This document shows positions 26,249-35,214 of a stretch of 64,000 nucleotides of DNA, in pieces. The notes below the pieces were generated by a model, which saw only the letters and a program-made list of their open reading frames with translations, was not told the origin of the DNA and did not search any database. The DNA is from Thermodesulfobacteriaceae bacterium (lineage in GTDB: Bacteria; Desulfobacterota; Thermodesulfobacteria; Thermodesulfobacteriales; Thermodesulfatatoraceae). The stretch is from the NCBI GenBank assembly GCA_015494065.1, contig WGCA01000054.1:1-64000 (forward strand). The letters run 5' to 3'. The position numbers and the translations under genes are program-made. Every line of letters starts with the position of its first letter. The stretch's first letter is position 1.

Positions 26249-26773
26249 ATGCAAGTCAACATCACTTTCCGGCACTTAGATTCTTCTCCGGGTTTAAAGG
26301 AATACGTCAACAAAAGGATTGCCAAGCTTGAGAAGTATTTTTATGGCCCGGTAGAAGCCCACGTTATTTTGAAAGCGGAGAAGTTCCGTCAACAGGCTGA
26401 GATCACTCTTATCGGAGACGGTTATAAAGTTACGGGCAAAGAAGAGACAGCGGACATGTATGAGGCTATCGACTTGGTAGTGGCCAAATTAGAAACTCAG
26501 GTCAAAAAATTGCGTGAGAAAAGGAAAAACCGCAAAAGGGGCGGGACCAAGGGGCTAGAGATGGCTTCCTTGAGCCCTACCGGGGAAGAAGAACTACCCG
26601 TTAAAGTGGAGCGAGTCTACGTAAAGCCTATGTCGGTGGAAGAGGCCCTGGAGCAGATAAAAACGGCAGAACAGGACTTTCTTATCTTTAACAACCCTGA
26701 AACCGCTTCGGTAAACGTCCTTTACCGCAAGAGTAACGGCACTTACGTTTTGATCTTACCGGAGCTTTCGTAA
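26249..26773 (+). CDS. hpf: Ribosome hibernation promoting factor, long form
   Basis: 174-residue long HPF. The N-terminal S30AE domain (about 1-100, FRHLDSSPGLKEYV) blocks the ribosome, and the C-terminal dimerisation domain (about 118-174, VYVKPMSVEEALEQI) joins two ribosomes into 100S particles. An AAGGAGG ribosome site precedes the ATG. It is the usual downstream neighbour of rpoN and is followed by a terminator hairpin. Confidence 0.95.
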   Translation: MQVNITFRHLDSSPGLKEYVNKRIAKLEKYFYGPVEAHVILKAEKFRQQAEITLIGDGYKVTGKEETADMYEAIDLVVAKLETQVKKLREKRKNRKRGGTKGLEMASLSPTGEEELPVKVERVYVKPMSVEEALEQIKTAEQDFLIFNNPETASVNVLYRKSNGTYVLILPELS

Positions 26774-26777
26774 AGGA

Positions 26778-26810
26778 GGGCGGGAGCGCTTCCCGCCCTT
26801 TTCTTTTTTT
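26778..26810 (+). terminator. Intrinsic terminator after hpf
   Basis: An 8-bp stem (26778-26785 with 26791-26798, loop GCGCT) is followed by a T-rich run to 26810. It separates hpf from ptsN, so ptsN probably has its own promoter or depends on read-through. Confidence 0.8.
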
Positions 26811-26834
26811 ATCCTTCCGATTATAAAGGGCGAT

Positions 26835-27293
26835 ATGAAAATAAGCGACTACGTGGTGGAAGAGTGCGTCCTCTGTGAGGTAAAGGCCCGGAATAAGTGG
26901 GAATTTTTTGCCGAAATCGCGGCCTGCCTAGGGAAAATGCTTGAGCTTCCGGCCGAGGAGATCAAAAAGGTCCTAGAGGAGAGGGAGCGCCTTAGTTCCA
27001 CTGCTATCGGCCAGGAGATTGCCATTCCCCACAGTCGGCTGGCGGGTCTGGAGCAGATTGTCATCGCCGCGGGGATAAAAAAAGAGGGACTTGAGTTTGA
27101 GGCCATGGACCATAAACCGGTAAAATTGATTCTGGTGGTCTTGGCGCCTGAAAACGAGCAGGCTCTATATTTGCGCACTTTGGCCTGTTTGGCCCGTATC
27201 TTAAAAGATAACGAAATAAAGAGGCAGCTTATGGCTGCACGCAACGGGGCAGAATTCAAAAAAATCTTAGACGGGGTGGCGTACGAAGGCTAA
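26835..27293 (+). CDS. ptsN: Nitrogen PTS EIIA protein PtsN
   Basis: 152-residue EIIA of fructose/Ntr type. The phosphorylated histidine is H66 in IAIPHSRL. As part of the regulatory PTS it would be phosphorylated from EI(Ntr) and NPr, which are not in the window. Its stop overlaps the start of rapZ. Confidence 0.92.
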   Translation: MKISDYVVEECVLCEVKARNKWEFFAEIAACLGKMLELPAEEIKKVLEERERLSSTAIGQEIAIPHSRLAGLEQIVIAAGIKKEGLEFEAMDHKPVKLILVVLAPENEQALYLRTLACLARILKDNEIKRQLMAARNGAEFKKILDGVAYEG

Positions 27294-28164
27294 ACCTATC
27301 CAGACCGTCATCATCACCGGCCTTTCTGGCTCGGGTAAGAGTACGGCCCTAAGGGCCTTTGAGGACCTGGGATATTTTGGGGTAGATAACCTACCGGTCA
27401 CCCTTCTGCCTGCCTTTCTCGAAATAAAAGCCGAACAGCATCGGGGAAAGGACCCCCAGAAAATCGCCCTGGTGATGGACGTAAGGGAAGAGAGTTTCCT
27501 GGAAAAGTTCCACGAGGTGTTTGATAAGGTAAAAGAAGAAGGGTACCACCTGGAAGTGGTGTTCCTGGAAGCCAGCGACGAGGTCCTTATCGCCCGCTTC
27601 TGTCAGACCAGGAGACCTCACCCTTTGGCCCCGAGGGCCCCCTTATCCAAGGCCCTGGCCCTGGAAAGGGAGGTGCTGGCCCCTATCAAAGAGTTGGCGG
27701 ACGTGGTCATTGATACTTCATCCTACAACGTGCACCAGCTAAGGCGGGAAATTAAGGCCCGGTTTGGGGTGCGTACTGATCTCTCGGAGATGTTGGTCCA
27801 TTTCATTTCTTTTGGCTTCAAATACGGGGTGCCGGCGGAGACCCATCTCCTTTTTGACGTACGGTTTTTACCCAATCCCTATTTTGAACCCACCCTCAGG
27901 CCCTTAAGCGGGCTTGATCCCAGGATACAGGAATACGTGCTCAGAAACGCGCTGGCCCACAGTTTTTTAAATTTGTGTGAGCAGTATCTTCATTTTCTCC
28001 TGCCCCAATACGAAAGGGAGGGCAAGACCTACCTGGTCGTGGGGGTAGGCTGTACCGGAGGAAGGCACCGTTCGGTGGCGGTGGCGGAAGAGCTGGGAGC
28101 GATGGTGAAGGCCTGGGGCAGGCAGACTTTGGTCACCCACCGTGACGTGTTAAAGGAGGCCTGA
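27283..28164 (+). CDS. rapZ: RapZ/YvcJ nucleotide-binding protein with apparent ACG start
   Basis: RapZ-family P-loop protein of about 293 residues (usual length about 285). The frame contains Walker A TGLSGSGKSTA, then EDLGYFGVDNLP, and the C-terminal VGVGCTGGRHRSV motif. After the in-frame stop at 27268-27270 there is no ATG, GTG or TTG before the P-loop; the first such codons come near 27472, which would delete it. ACG at 27283 stands where ATG is expected (xKAKPIQTVIITG) and has a GGGGTGG ribosome-like site just upstream, so I set the start there, overlapping ptsN. A start-codon mutation, an unusual initiation codon or a sequencing error could explain this. In enterobacteria RapZ controls glucosamine-6-phosphate synthesis through small RNAs; here the role is unknown. 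Confidence 0.8.
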   Translation, partial: TKAKPIQTVIITGLSGSGKSTALRAFEDLGYFGVDNLPVTLLPAFLEIKAEQHRGKDPQKIALVMDVREESFLEKFHEVFDKVKEEGYHLEVVFLEASDEVLIARFCQTRRPHPLAPRAPLSKALALEREVLAPIKELADVVIDTSSYNVHQLRREIKARFGVRTDLSEMLVHFISFGFKYGVPAETHLLFDVRFLPNPYFEPTLRPLSGLDPRIQEYVLRNALAHSFLNLCEQYLHFLLPQYEREGKTYLVVGVGCTGGRHRSVAVAEELGAMVKAWGRQTLVTHRDVLKEA

Positions 28165-28165
28165 G

Positions 28166-28558
28166 ATGACGGGAATTATTATCGCTGGCCACGGCCGTTT
28201 GCCTGAAGAACTCCTTACGGTATGTGCCTTTATTCTGGGAAAGACCGAAGGGATCCGGAGTCTTTCCATTGATCCCGCCACCCCTGCGCAGGAGATCCGT
28301 GCCTCTTTTGTCAAGGCCATCGAGGAGGTGGACCAGGGGCAGGGCGTACTCATCTTGACCGACCTTTTCGGGGGCACCCCTTCTAACATGGCCCTTTCCT
28401 TTTTGCAGGAGGGTTACGTGGAGGTAGTTTCCGGGGTCAATCTCGCCATGATAATTAAAGCCATACAAAACCGCGAAAAACCGCCAAAGGAACTGGCTCC
28501 CCTGGTGGTAGAAGCGGGAAGAAAGGCCATCACGCAGGCTTCCAATCTATTGGAATAG
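28166..28558 (+). CDS. PTS EIIA component, mannose family
   Basis: 130-residue EIIA(Man) domain protein. The phospho-accepting histidine is H9 in IIAGHGRLPEE, and LTDLFGGTPSN is the family signature. No mannose-type IIB, IIC or IID follows, so it is probably a regulatory phosphocarrier rather than part of a sugar importer. It begins 1 nt after the rapZ stop and its stop overlaps rimI. Confidence 0.88.
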   Translation: MTGIIIAGHGRLPEELLTVCAFILGKTEGIRSLSIDPATPAQEIRASFVKAIEEVDQGQGVLILTDLFGGTPSNMALSFLQEGYVEVVSGVNLAMIIKAIQNREKPPKELAPLVVEAGRKAITQASNLLE

Positions 28559-29004
28559 TGAAAGGTCTTAAGCTTCGGCCTGCCCGCGCACAGGACTTAA
28601 AAGACATCTTCGAGATTGAACGTCTTTCTTTCCCTTCTCCCTGGTCTGCGGTGCATTTTTATGCGGAACTCCATAAAGACTACGCCCATTTATGGGTGGC
28701 TGAGCTTGAGGGAAAGGTCGTAGGTTACGTCTGTTTTTGGGTGATAGCAGGAGAAGCCCACCTGGCCAACATCGCGGTACATCCATCCTTTAGGAGAAAG
28801 GGGGTTGGGAGCTTCCTGTTAAAAACGGTTTTGCGCTTCCTTAAAAGACGCCAGGTGAGTCGCCTTTTACTTGAAGTGCGGGTTTCCAATAAAGCCGCCC
28901 GGAAATTTTATGAAAAATTTGGCTTTAGAAAAGACGGTTTGAGACGATCTTATTACCAGGACACCGGAGAAGACGCGGTTTTGATGTCTAAAGAGCTGGG
29001 CTAA
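28558..29004 (+). CDS. rimI: RimI-type GNAT N-acetyltransferase
   Basis: 148-residue GNAT acetyltransferase closest to ribosomal-protein-S18 alanine acetyltransferase. The acetyl-CoA loop is RRKGVGSFLL, and ERLSFPSPWS and FYEKFGF are typical of RimI. The GTG start at 28558 overlaps the stop of the EIIA gene by 1 nt. tsaB, a frequent neighbour of rimI, is instead at 62090. Confidence 0.88.
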   Translation: MKGLKLRPARAQDLKDIFEIERLSFPSPWSAVHFYAELHKDYAHLWVAELEGKVVGYVCFWVIAGEAHLANIAVHPSFRRKGVGSFLLKTVLRFLKRRQVSRLLLEVRVSNKAARKFYEKFGFRKDGLRRSYYQDTGEDAVLMSKELG

Positions 29005-29032
29005 AGGGGATATTGGCCTTAGGGTTCTTCTA

Positions 29033-29061
29033 TTGACGGTAAAATGTCCCCTTCTTACCTT
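29033..29061 (+). promoter_or_regulatory. Candidate sigma-70 promoter of gapA
   Basis: TTGACG (29033-29038), a 17-nt spacer and TACCTT (29056-29061) lie about 44 nt before the gapA ATG. The -35 match is good and the -10 is moderate. Confidence 0.4.
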
Positions 29062-29074
29062 CCTATTTAGGTGA

Positions 29075-30134
<1,060 letters not shown>

Positions 30135-30137
30135 AGG

Positions 30138-30160
30138 GGGGGCGTTTGCCCCCTCTTAAT
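30138..30160 (+). terminator. Probable terminator of gapA
   Basis: A GGGGGC-GTTT-GCCCCC stem-loop (30138-30153) is followed by a short, interrupted T-rich tail (TCTTAATATCTT). The tail is weak, so read-through into the next gene is possible. Confidence 0.5.
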
Positions 30161-30180
30161 ATCTTCCTTCTGGGGGTTTG

Positions 30181-33100
30181 ATGAAGAGGGCAGAAGATTT
30201 TACCTCCCAGGCCTTAATCGCCAACCTTCGTGAGACCGCCGTCAAGGATTTCCCGATTCCAGAAAAACACTGGGTCCTTTTAGAGGTAGTAGTTGGTTAC
30301 CAAGGCCTTGAGAAGCAGGCGGTAGATCTCATTCGTGAGATAAATCATCCCTACCGCAATCCCCGCCTGGTCATCGCGGATCTGCGCTCCTTCATGCTCA
30401 AAAATTTCCGGATCATCGTGCACCACGAGCGGGGCAGGGAGGCCTTTCAGACGGCCCTGGAAATCCTTTTCCGTTTGCTTGAGGAGGCTACCCAGGAAGA
30501 GATTTTGTGCCAGGCCGCCGAGGCGGTCGAGGCCTTACTTGAAAAGGCGGTTTCTGCCCTTAGTGGAGAGGCCTTAAAGGCCTTCTTGCCAGTCTTGGCC
30601 TGGGCTTTTGAGGAACTGAAAAGGCTCCCTCCGGAGAAATTTTTCTATTTTCTAAGGGGTTATTTTTCTTTTAAGAGGTTTGCCAAAAATCTCATCAGCA
30701 AGGCTGGCCAAGACTGGCCCCTTTCTTTCCTCTTTGATTTTCTGTCTTTTGTTTTGCAAAGGACCTATGAGTTTTGGCTCTCACAACCCGACCCCAGCCA
30801 GTGGCTGGCGGAGGAGTGCGCTTGCTCCCTGGGAGAGGCGGTACGGGAATACTTTCGTTTGATCAAACCGGTAGCCCATGATTCTTTAAAAGAATATCTG
30901 GGCCGTCTGCAAACCATCTCCTCGGCGGCGCTTTCTCCCTTTGAGAAGATAAAGGCCCTTTTGGAACTTCCTGATTACCTGGATTTGGTACGTTTTTATA
31001 AAGAGTTACCGGAAAAAGTGGCCGCCCTTTCCCGGGATACTACCCCGGATGACCCTTTTCATAACGTAAAGATCATCTTTCTCTTTCGCATCGTAGAAAC
31101 CCCCGGGCTGGCTCCCATCCACGAAGACGCCTTGCGGGAGATCAACCGGGAACTGGTGAAGATGATCAGGCGGGAGCCTTCGGAAAAGCTGGATGATTTC
31201 ATTACCCGGACTTTTTCCCTCCTTAAAAAGAATATCCGGCATTATCCCTGGACGGCGCTGCAGTGTATCCGCAACATGGGCTTTGAGATACTTGACCGGG
31301 GGGACCCCAGGCTGGCGGAGCTCTTTTTGGAAGAAGTGGTGAAATTCGGTTTTCAACCCCCTGAGATCAAAGGGGTTGACCGGGAATGGCACCTCATCTG
31401 TAACCCGGCCCATCTCCTCAACGTTCGTACCTGGCTTGACATCATTGCCCACCACCCCAAGTGGTGTACCACCCTTCTTTCCGCCTTGATCATCAATTTG
31501 AAACTGGCCGGGACCTGTATCCGTGATACGGATCTCTTCCAGAAGGACGTCTCAAAACTTTTAAACAGCGAGATTGAGCCGGTATACAACCTGGTCAAAC
31601 AGTTCTGTCGCATTTTGCCTGTTTACTACCATGAAATAGGGGCGGAGGGGCTCTTACGGGACGTCTCCACCGAGCTTGATGAAATTCACGCCCGCAAGGA
31701 CGAATTAATCCATTTCCTGCGCAAACAAAGCCACGTGGAGAGTTCTAATCTCATCATCGACTTTATCGAGGCCATTATTTCCTTCTGGCTTACCAAAGAT
31801 AAGACTCCCTTAAGGCCTTATATTCCTCCTGAGCTATACGAACGGATTCAGGTAAGCGGTCCTTACGTGGACCACGTTCACGAGATCATAAAGGCCCTTT
31901 TCGCAAAGGCCTCTATTTCTAACGTCAAAGATCTCCTGCTCCTTAAAGAAAAGGAATTAAAAGAGTTGCTGGCGGAAATTCCCGCCCCGGAAGAGGAAAA
32001 AAAGAGGGTTTTTCTCCTCATTAAAATGTACCAGCTTGAGGTACAGAAATACAGTTTCAACCTTTACGAACTGAAGTCTTATCTGGAGCAGGCCAAAAAC
32101 TGGGGGTTTGAGGGCATAGACGATTTACTCAAGGCTCTAGAAAACGAAAATTTGGAAGAGCGTCTGGCGGCTATCCTTGATTATCTGGAATATTTACAGG
32201 GCATCATACTCTCACCTGAAAAATTCAAACCCCGGGAAGACATCTATTTCAAACGCCATATCGCCGCTGACATCCCTTCCATGTACGGCCGTTATCACGA
32301 AAAGAAATTTGACGCTCTGGGGCTTACCTTTCGGCTGGAGGCCCTGGCCAACACCTATTTTGAGGAACTGGTGGCCTCGACAGAGATACCTTTTATAACC
32401 CGTTCGACCTTCTTTGAGATCATAAAGATCCTTCATTATTTTAGGCGGGCCCTTCAAATTGAGGGCATAAGCTCTAAAAAGTTCAACACTTATCTTAACC
32501 TCCTTAAGGCCTCCCTTGACATGCGCCGTTTCACCTACACCCAGTATCTAGATATCTTCCGCGGGCTCTTAGAGGGGGTAAAAGACATTACTAAAGTGTA
32601 TTATATCAGTCCCCACCGTGATAACCTGGCCATTATTTTGCGTCAGCTGGGACGCGAACATTTACTTCCCAAGTATCTGGCGGGCCACGAAGATCTTTCG
32701 GATGAAGAGCTTTATCAGCGAGTTTCGGAAAGGTTTCTGCGGGATTTGATCGCCAGCGCCTTCAGCCTCCAGGCCCTGGATAATTTCGTGACTAAGCTTT
32801 ATCGCACCCTTCTTGAGCAGCGGGAAAAGCTCTCGCAGGCCGATCTTGATCTCCTCATGACTTACGACCCGGCCCGGGCCCTTTGTCCCCTTTACAAACC
32901 CAATTCTCTTACTCAAGACCTGATACACCTGGGCAACAAGGGTTACAATCTTTATTTGCTGGCCACCTTAGGGCTCCCTGTCCCTCCTGGTTTTATCATC
33001 ACCACCGAGGTGTTTCGTTGCTACCGGGTGATTAAAAAATATCAGGCCACTTACGAAGACCTGTTACGCCAGATAAAAGACGCCCTCTCTTTGGTAGAAG

Positions 33101-34413
33101 AGCAGACGGGGAAACGTTTCGGAGACCCGGAAAACCCCCTTCTCCTTTCGGTAAGAAGCGGGGCTGCTATCTCCATGCCAGGAATGATGGCCACGGTTTT
33201 AAACGTGGGTAGCAACCTGGAAATTATAGAAGGATTGGCGCAGAGGACGGGCAATCTCTGGTTTGCTTGGGATACCTACCGGCGTTTTGTCCAGAGCTGG
33301 GGCATGGCCCACGGGCTGGAACGGGAGATCTTTAACCGTTTGATGCGGGAACACAAATCCTTCTACGGGGTAAAAAAGAAAAGAGAATTTACCGGGGAAC
33401 AGATGAGGGAGCTGGCCCTGAAATACCGGGATACGGTGATAGCCAAAGGGATTCCCATCACCGACGACCCGTGGGAACAGCTTTTGATTTCTATCGAGCT
33501 GGTCCTTTCCTCTTGGAATTCCGAAAAGGCCCGGGCCTACCGCCAGATTATGGGGGTGTCCGACTATTGGGGCACGGCGGTGTGCGTGCAGGCTATGACC
33601 TTTGGCAATATCTCTTTGGAAGCGGGTACCGGGGTGGTCTTTACCGCCCCACCGCTCGGCAAGCTTTCCCGGGTGGCCCTCTGGGGAGACTATACCCCTG
33701 GCAATCAGGGAGAGGATATCGTTTCCGGGCTCGTGACCACCTATCCCATTTCCATCGAACAGAAGAAGAGGGAAGGGCGGGAGGACGAGCCTTCTTTAGA
33801 AGAAAAGTTTCCGGAGATATACCGGACGCTTTTTGATATCGCCCAGGACCTGATTTACGATAAAAAATGGTCGCATCAGGAGATCGAATTTACCTTTGAG
33901 AGCCCCCAAAAAGAAAGCCTTTTTATCCTCCAGAGCCGCGACATGGTAACCAAAGAGGAAAGGCCGAGAGTGCAGGTCTTTGTCCCGACCCCGGAACTGG
34001 AGCGGTCTTTTGTGGGTAGAGGCATAGGGGTTTCCGGGGGCGCCCTTTCGGGCCGGGTGGTCTTCACCCTCGAGGATATCGAAAGATTGCGTCGAGAAGA
34101 TCCGGAGGCCCCTCTTATCCTCTTGCGCTTTGACACCGTGCCAGACGACATAAAAGAGATCAGCGCGGCAGACGGCCTACTTACCGCCCGCGGAGGGCAG
34201 ACCTCGCACGCAGCCATCGTGGCCTCCCGCCTCAATAAGACCTGCGTGGTGGGCTACGAAAACCTGGTCATCTATGAAGACAAAGGTTACGCCCGCCTGG
34301 ACGGGCATATTATCAAAAAAGGGGAATGGATAAGTATTGATGGTATGACTGGCCGCATTTACTTAGGACGCCACGAAGTAAGAGAAGCCACCGGCTTTCC
34401 GAGCGTTTTTTAA
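30181..34413 (+). CDS. PEP-synthase/PPDK-like protein lacking the PEP-binding TIM barrel
   Basis: 1410-residue protein. Residues 1 to about 900 are helix-rich and match no family I recognise. From about 906 comes a pyruvate/ATP-binding PPDK N-terminal domain (LGNKGYNLYLLATLGLPVPP, LLLSVRSGAAISMPGMM). Near the end is the swivelling phosphohistidine domain, with H1343 in TARGGQTSHAAIVASR. Only 67 residues follow, so the PEP-binding barrel of PEP synthase and PPDK is missing. The large N-terminal region may replace it or bind another acceptor, as in rifampicin phosphotransferase or glucan dikinases. The start is the ATG at 30181; a TTG one codon upstream is possible. Its function is inferred only as an ATP-dependent dikinase. 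Confidence 0.8.
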   Translation: MKRAEDFTSQALIANLRETAVKDFPIPEKHWVLLEVVVGYQGLEKQAVDLIREINHPYRNPRLVIADLRSFMLKNFRIIVHHERGREAFQTALEILFRLLEEATQEEILCQAAEAVEALLEKAVSALSGEALKAFLPVLAWAFEELKRLPPEKFFYFLRGYFSFKRFAKNLISKAGQDWPLSFLFDFLSFVLQRTYEFWLSQPDPSQWLAEECACSLGEAVREYFRLIKPVAHDSLKEYLGRLQTISSAALSPFEKIKALLELPDYLDLVRFYKELPEKVAALSRDTTPDDPFHNVKIIFLFRIVETPGLAPIHEDALREINRELVKMIRREPSEKLDDFITRTFSLLKKNIRHYPWTALQCIRNMGFEILDRGDPRLAELFLEEVVKFGFQPPEIKGVDREWHLICNPAHLLNVRTWLDIIAHHPKWCTTLLSALIINLKLAGTCIRDTDLFQKDVSKLLNSEIEPVYNLVKQFCRILPVYYHEIGAEGLLRDVSTELDEIHARKDELIHFLRKQSHVESSNLIIDFIEAIISFWLTKDKTPLRPYIPPELYERIQVSGPYVDHVHEIIKALFAKASISNVKDLLLLKEKELKELLAEIPAPEEEKKRVFLLIKMYQLEVQKYSFNLYELKSYLEQAKNWGFEGIDDLLKALENENLEERLAAILDYLEYLQGIILSPEKFKPREDIYFKRHIAADIPSMYGRYHEKKFDALGLTFRLEALANTYFEELVASTEIPFITRSTFFEIIKILHYFRRALQIEGISSKKFNTYLNLLKASLDMRRFTYTQYLDIFRGLLEGVKDITKVYYISPHRDNLAIILRQLGREHLLPKYLAGHEDLSDEELYQRVSERFLRDLIASAFSLQALDNFVTKLYRTLLEQREKLSQADLDLLMTYDPARALCPLYKPNSLTQDLIHLGNKGYNLYLLATLGLPVPPGFIITTEVFRCYRVIKKYQATYEDLLRQIKDALSLVEEQTGKRFGDPENPLLLSVRSGAAISMPGMMATVLNVGSNLEIIEGLAQRTGNLWFAWDTYRRFVQSWGMAHGLEREIFNRLMREHKSFYGVKKKREFTGEQMRELALKYRDTVIAKGIPITDDPWEQLLISIELVLSSWNSEKARAYRQIMGVSDYWGTAVCVQAMTFGNISLEAGTGVVFTAPPLGKLSRVALWGDYTPGNQGEDIVSGLVTTYPISIEQKKREGREDEPSLEEKFPEIYRTLFDIAQDLIYDKKWSHQEIEFTFESPQKESLFILQSRDMVTKEERPRVQVFVPTPELERSFVGRGIGVSGGALSGRVVFTLEDIERLRREDPEAPLILLRFDTVPDDIKEISAADGLLTARGGQTSHAAIVASRLNKTCVVGYENLVIYEDKGYARLDGHIIKKGEWISIDGMTGRIYLGRHEVREATGFPSVF

Positions 34414-34613
34414 GAGGTTTTGAAGCATTACCATCCGCTCCAGAATCCGATTGCCGTTTTTTTCCGTAGCCCATCACCCGGAAAATTGGCCTCTTGGAGG
34501 ATATATTAGGCTTTTCTGTGGGGAAAGTGATTTTTTAAAATCCGCCGTAAAAAACCAAAACAATCCTTAGAAGTAGAGGCGATCTTTCGGAATGGGGAAA
34601 TTATCCGTGATTT

Positions 34614-34689
34614 TGGCTCCCCGGGCAGGACTCGAACCTGCAACCTACGGGTTAACAGCCCGCCGCTCTGCCGATTGAGCTACCGGGGA
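34614..34689 (-). tRNA. tRNA-Asn (GTT)
   Basis: A 76-nt cloverleaf with encoded CCA. The acceptor stem TCCCCGG pairs with CCGGGGA, the anticodon loop CTGTTAAC gives GTT, and the T loop is GGTTCGAGTCC. The 200 bp between the preceding gene and this tRNA hold no gene that I can support. Confidence 0.95.
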
Positions 34690-34773
34690 AACCGCTAAAA
34701 AATTAGCGCTCCTCCGGCTGGGTGTCAAGCGTAGAGGTTTCATTTTGCCCGCCCCTCTTGGTTGGTTCAATCG

Positions 34774-35046
34774 TTATTTACCGGCTTCTAAAGTCACCAT
34801 GGGTTTGATCTTTTCGAGCTTTTTGGGACCGATCCCTCTTATTTCTAAAAGTTCGTCTACGCTTTTAAAGGGGCCAAATTTTGCTCGATATTCGACGATA
34901 CGCTGGGCTACCGCAGGACCTACCCCCGGAAGGGTTTGCAGTTCTTCTTTGGTCGCGGTATTAAGATTGACCAGGCCCGCTAAAACATTCCCCACCAAAA
35001 ACCACGCCAAAATAAGACCTAAACAGAGCTTTTTTAGATTAACCAT
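34774..35046 (-). CDS. ComEA-like helix-hairpin-helix protein
   Basis: 90-residue exported protein: signal peptide (about 1-24, LCLGLILAWFLVGNVLA) and then a ComEA-type tandem helix-hairpin-helix (VNLNTATKEELQTLPGVGP, IRGIGPKKLEKI), which binds DNA non-specifically. It probably works in DNA uptake or another periplasmic DNA function. The ATG at 35046 has an AAAGGAGG site 7 nt upstream. It is not adjacent to comEC. Confidence 0.85.
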   Translation of the reverse strand: MVNLKKLCLGLILAWFLVGNVLAGLVNLNTATKEELQTLPGVGPAVAQRIVEYRAKFGPFKSVDELLEIRGIGPKKLEKIKPMVTLEAGK

Positions 35047-35186
35047 AACCAACCTCCTTTAATTGAAGTATTTTCCTCTTTTTCGGCTTTTATTCGTTTT
35101 GAGCTTTAAAAATTTGGTTTTTTTCTTGGCAGAGTAGGCGGGTTTACGGAAATTACTTGAAGGAAGGGTTGTCTGAAGGGAGTTCG

Positions 35187-35211
35187 GTAGGGAGCCGGTC
35201 CGGCTCCCTAC
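35187..35211 (-). terminator. Hairpin after the SBBP/CFI-box gene
   Basis: A perfect 11-bp inverted repeat (GTAGGGAGCCG with CGGCTCCCTAC, 3-nt loop) lies 4 nt after the stop of the minus-strand gene. The minus-strand side has no T run, so it may act as a stabilising or factor-assisted terminator. Confidence 0.5.
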
Positions 35212-35214
35212 GTT

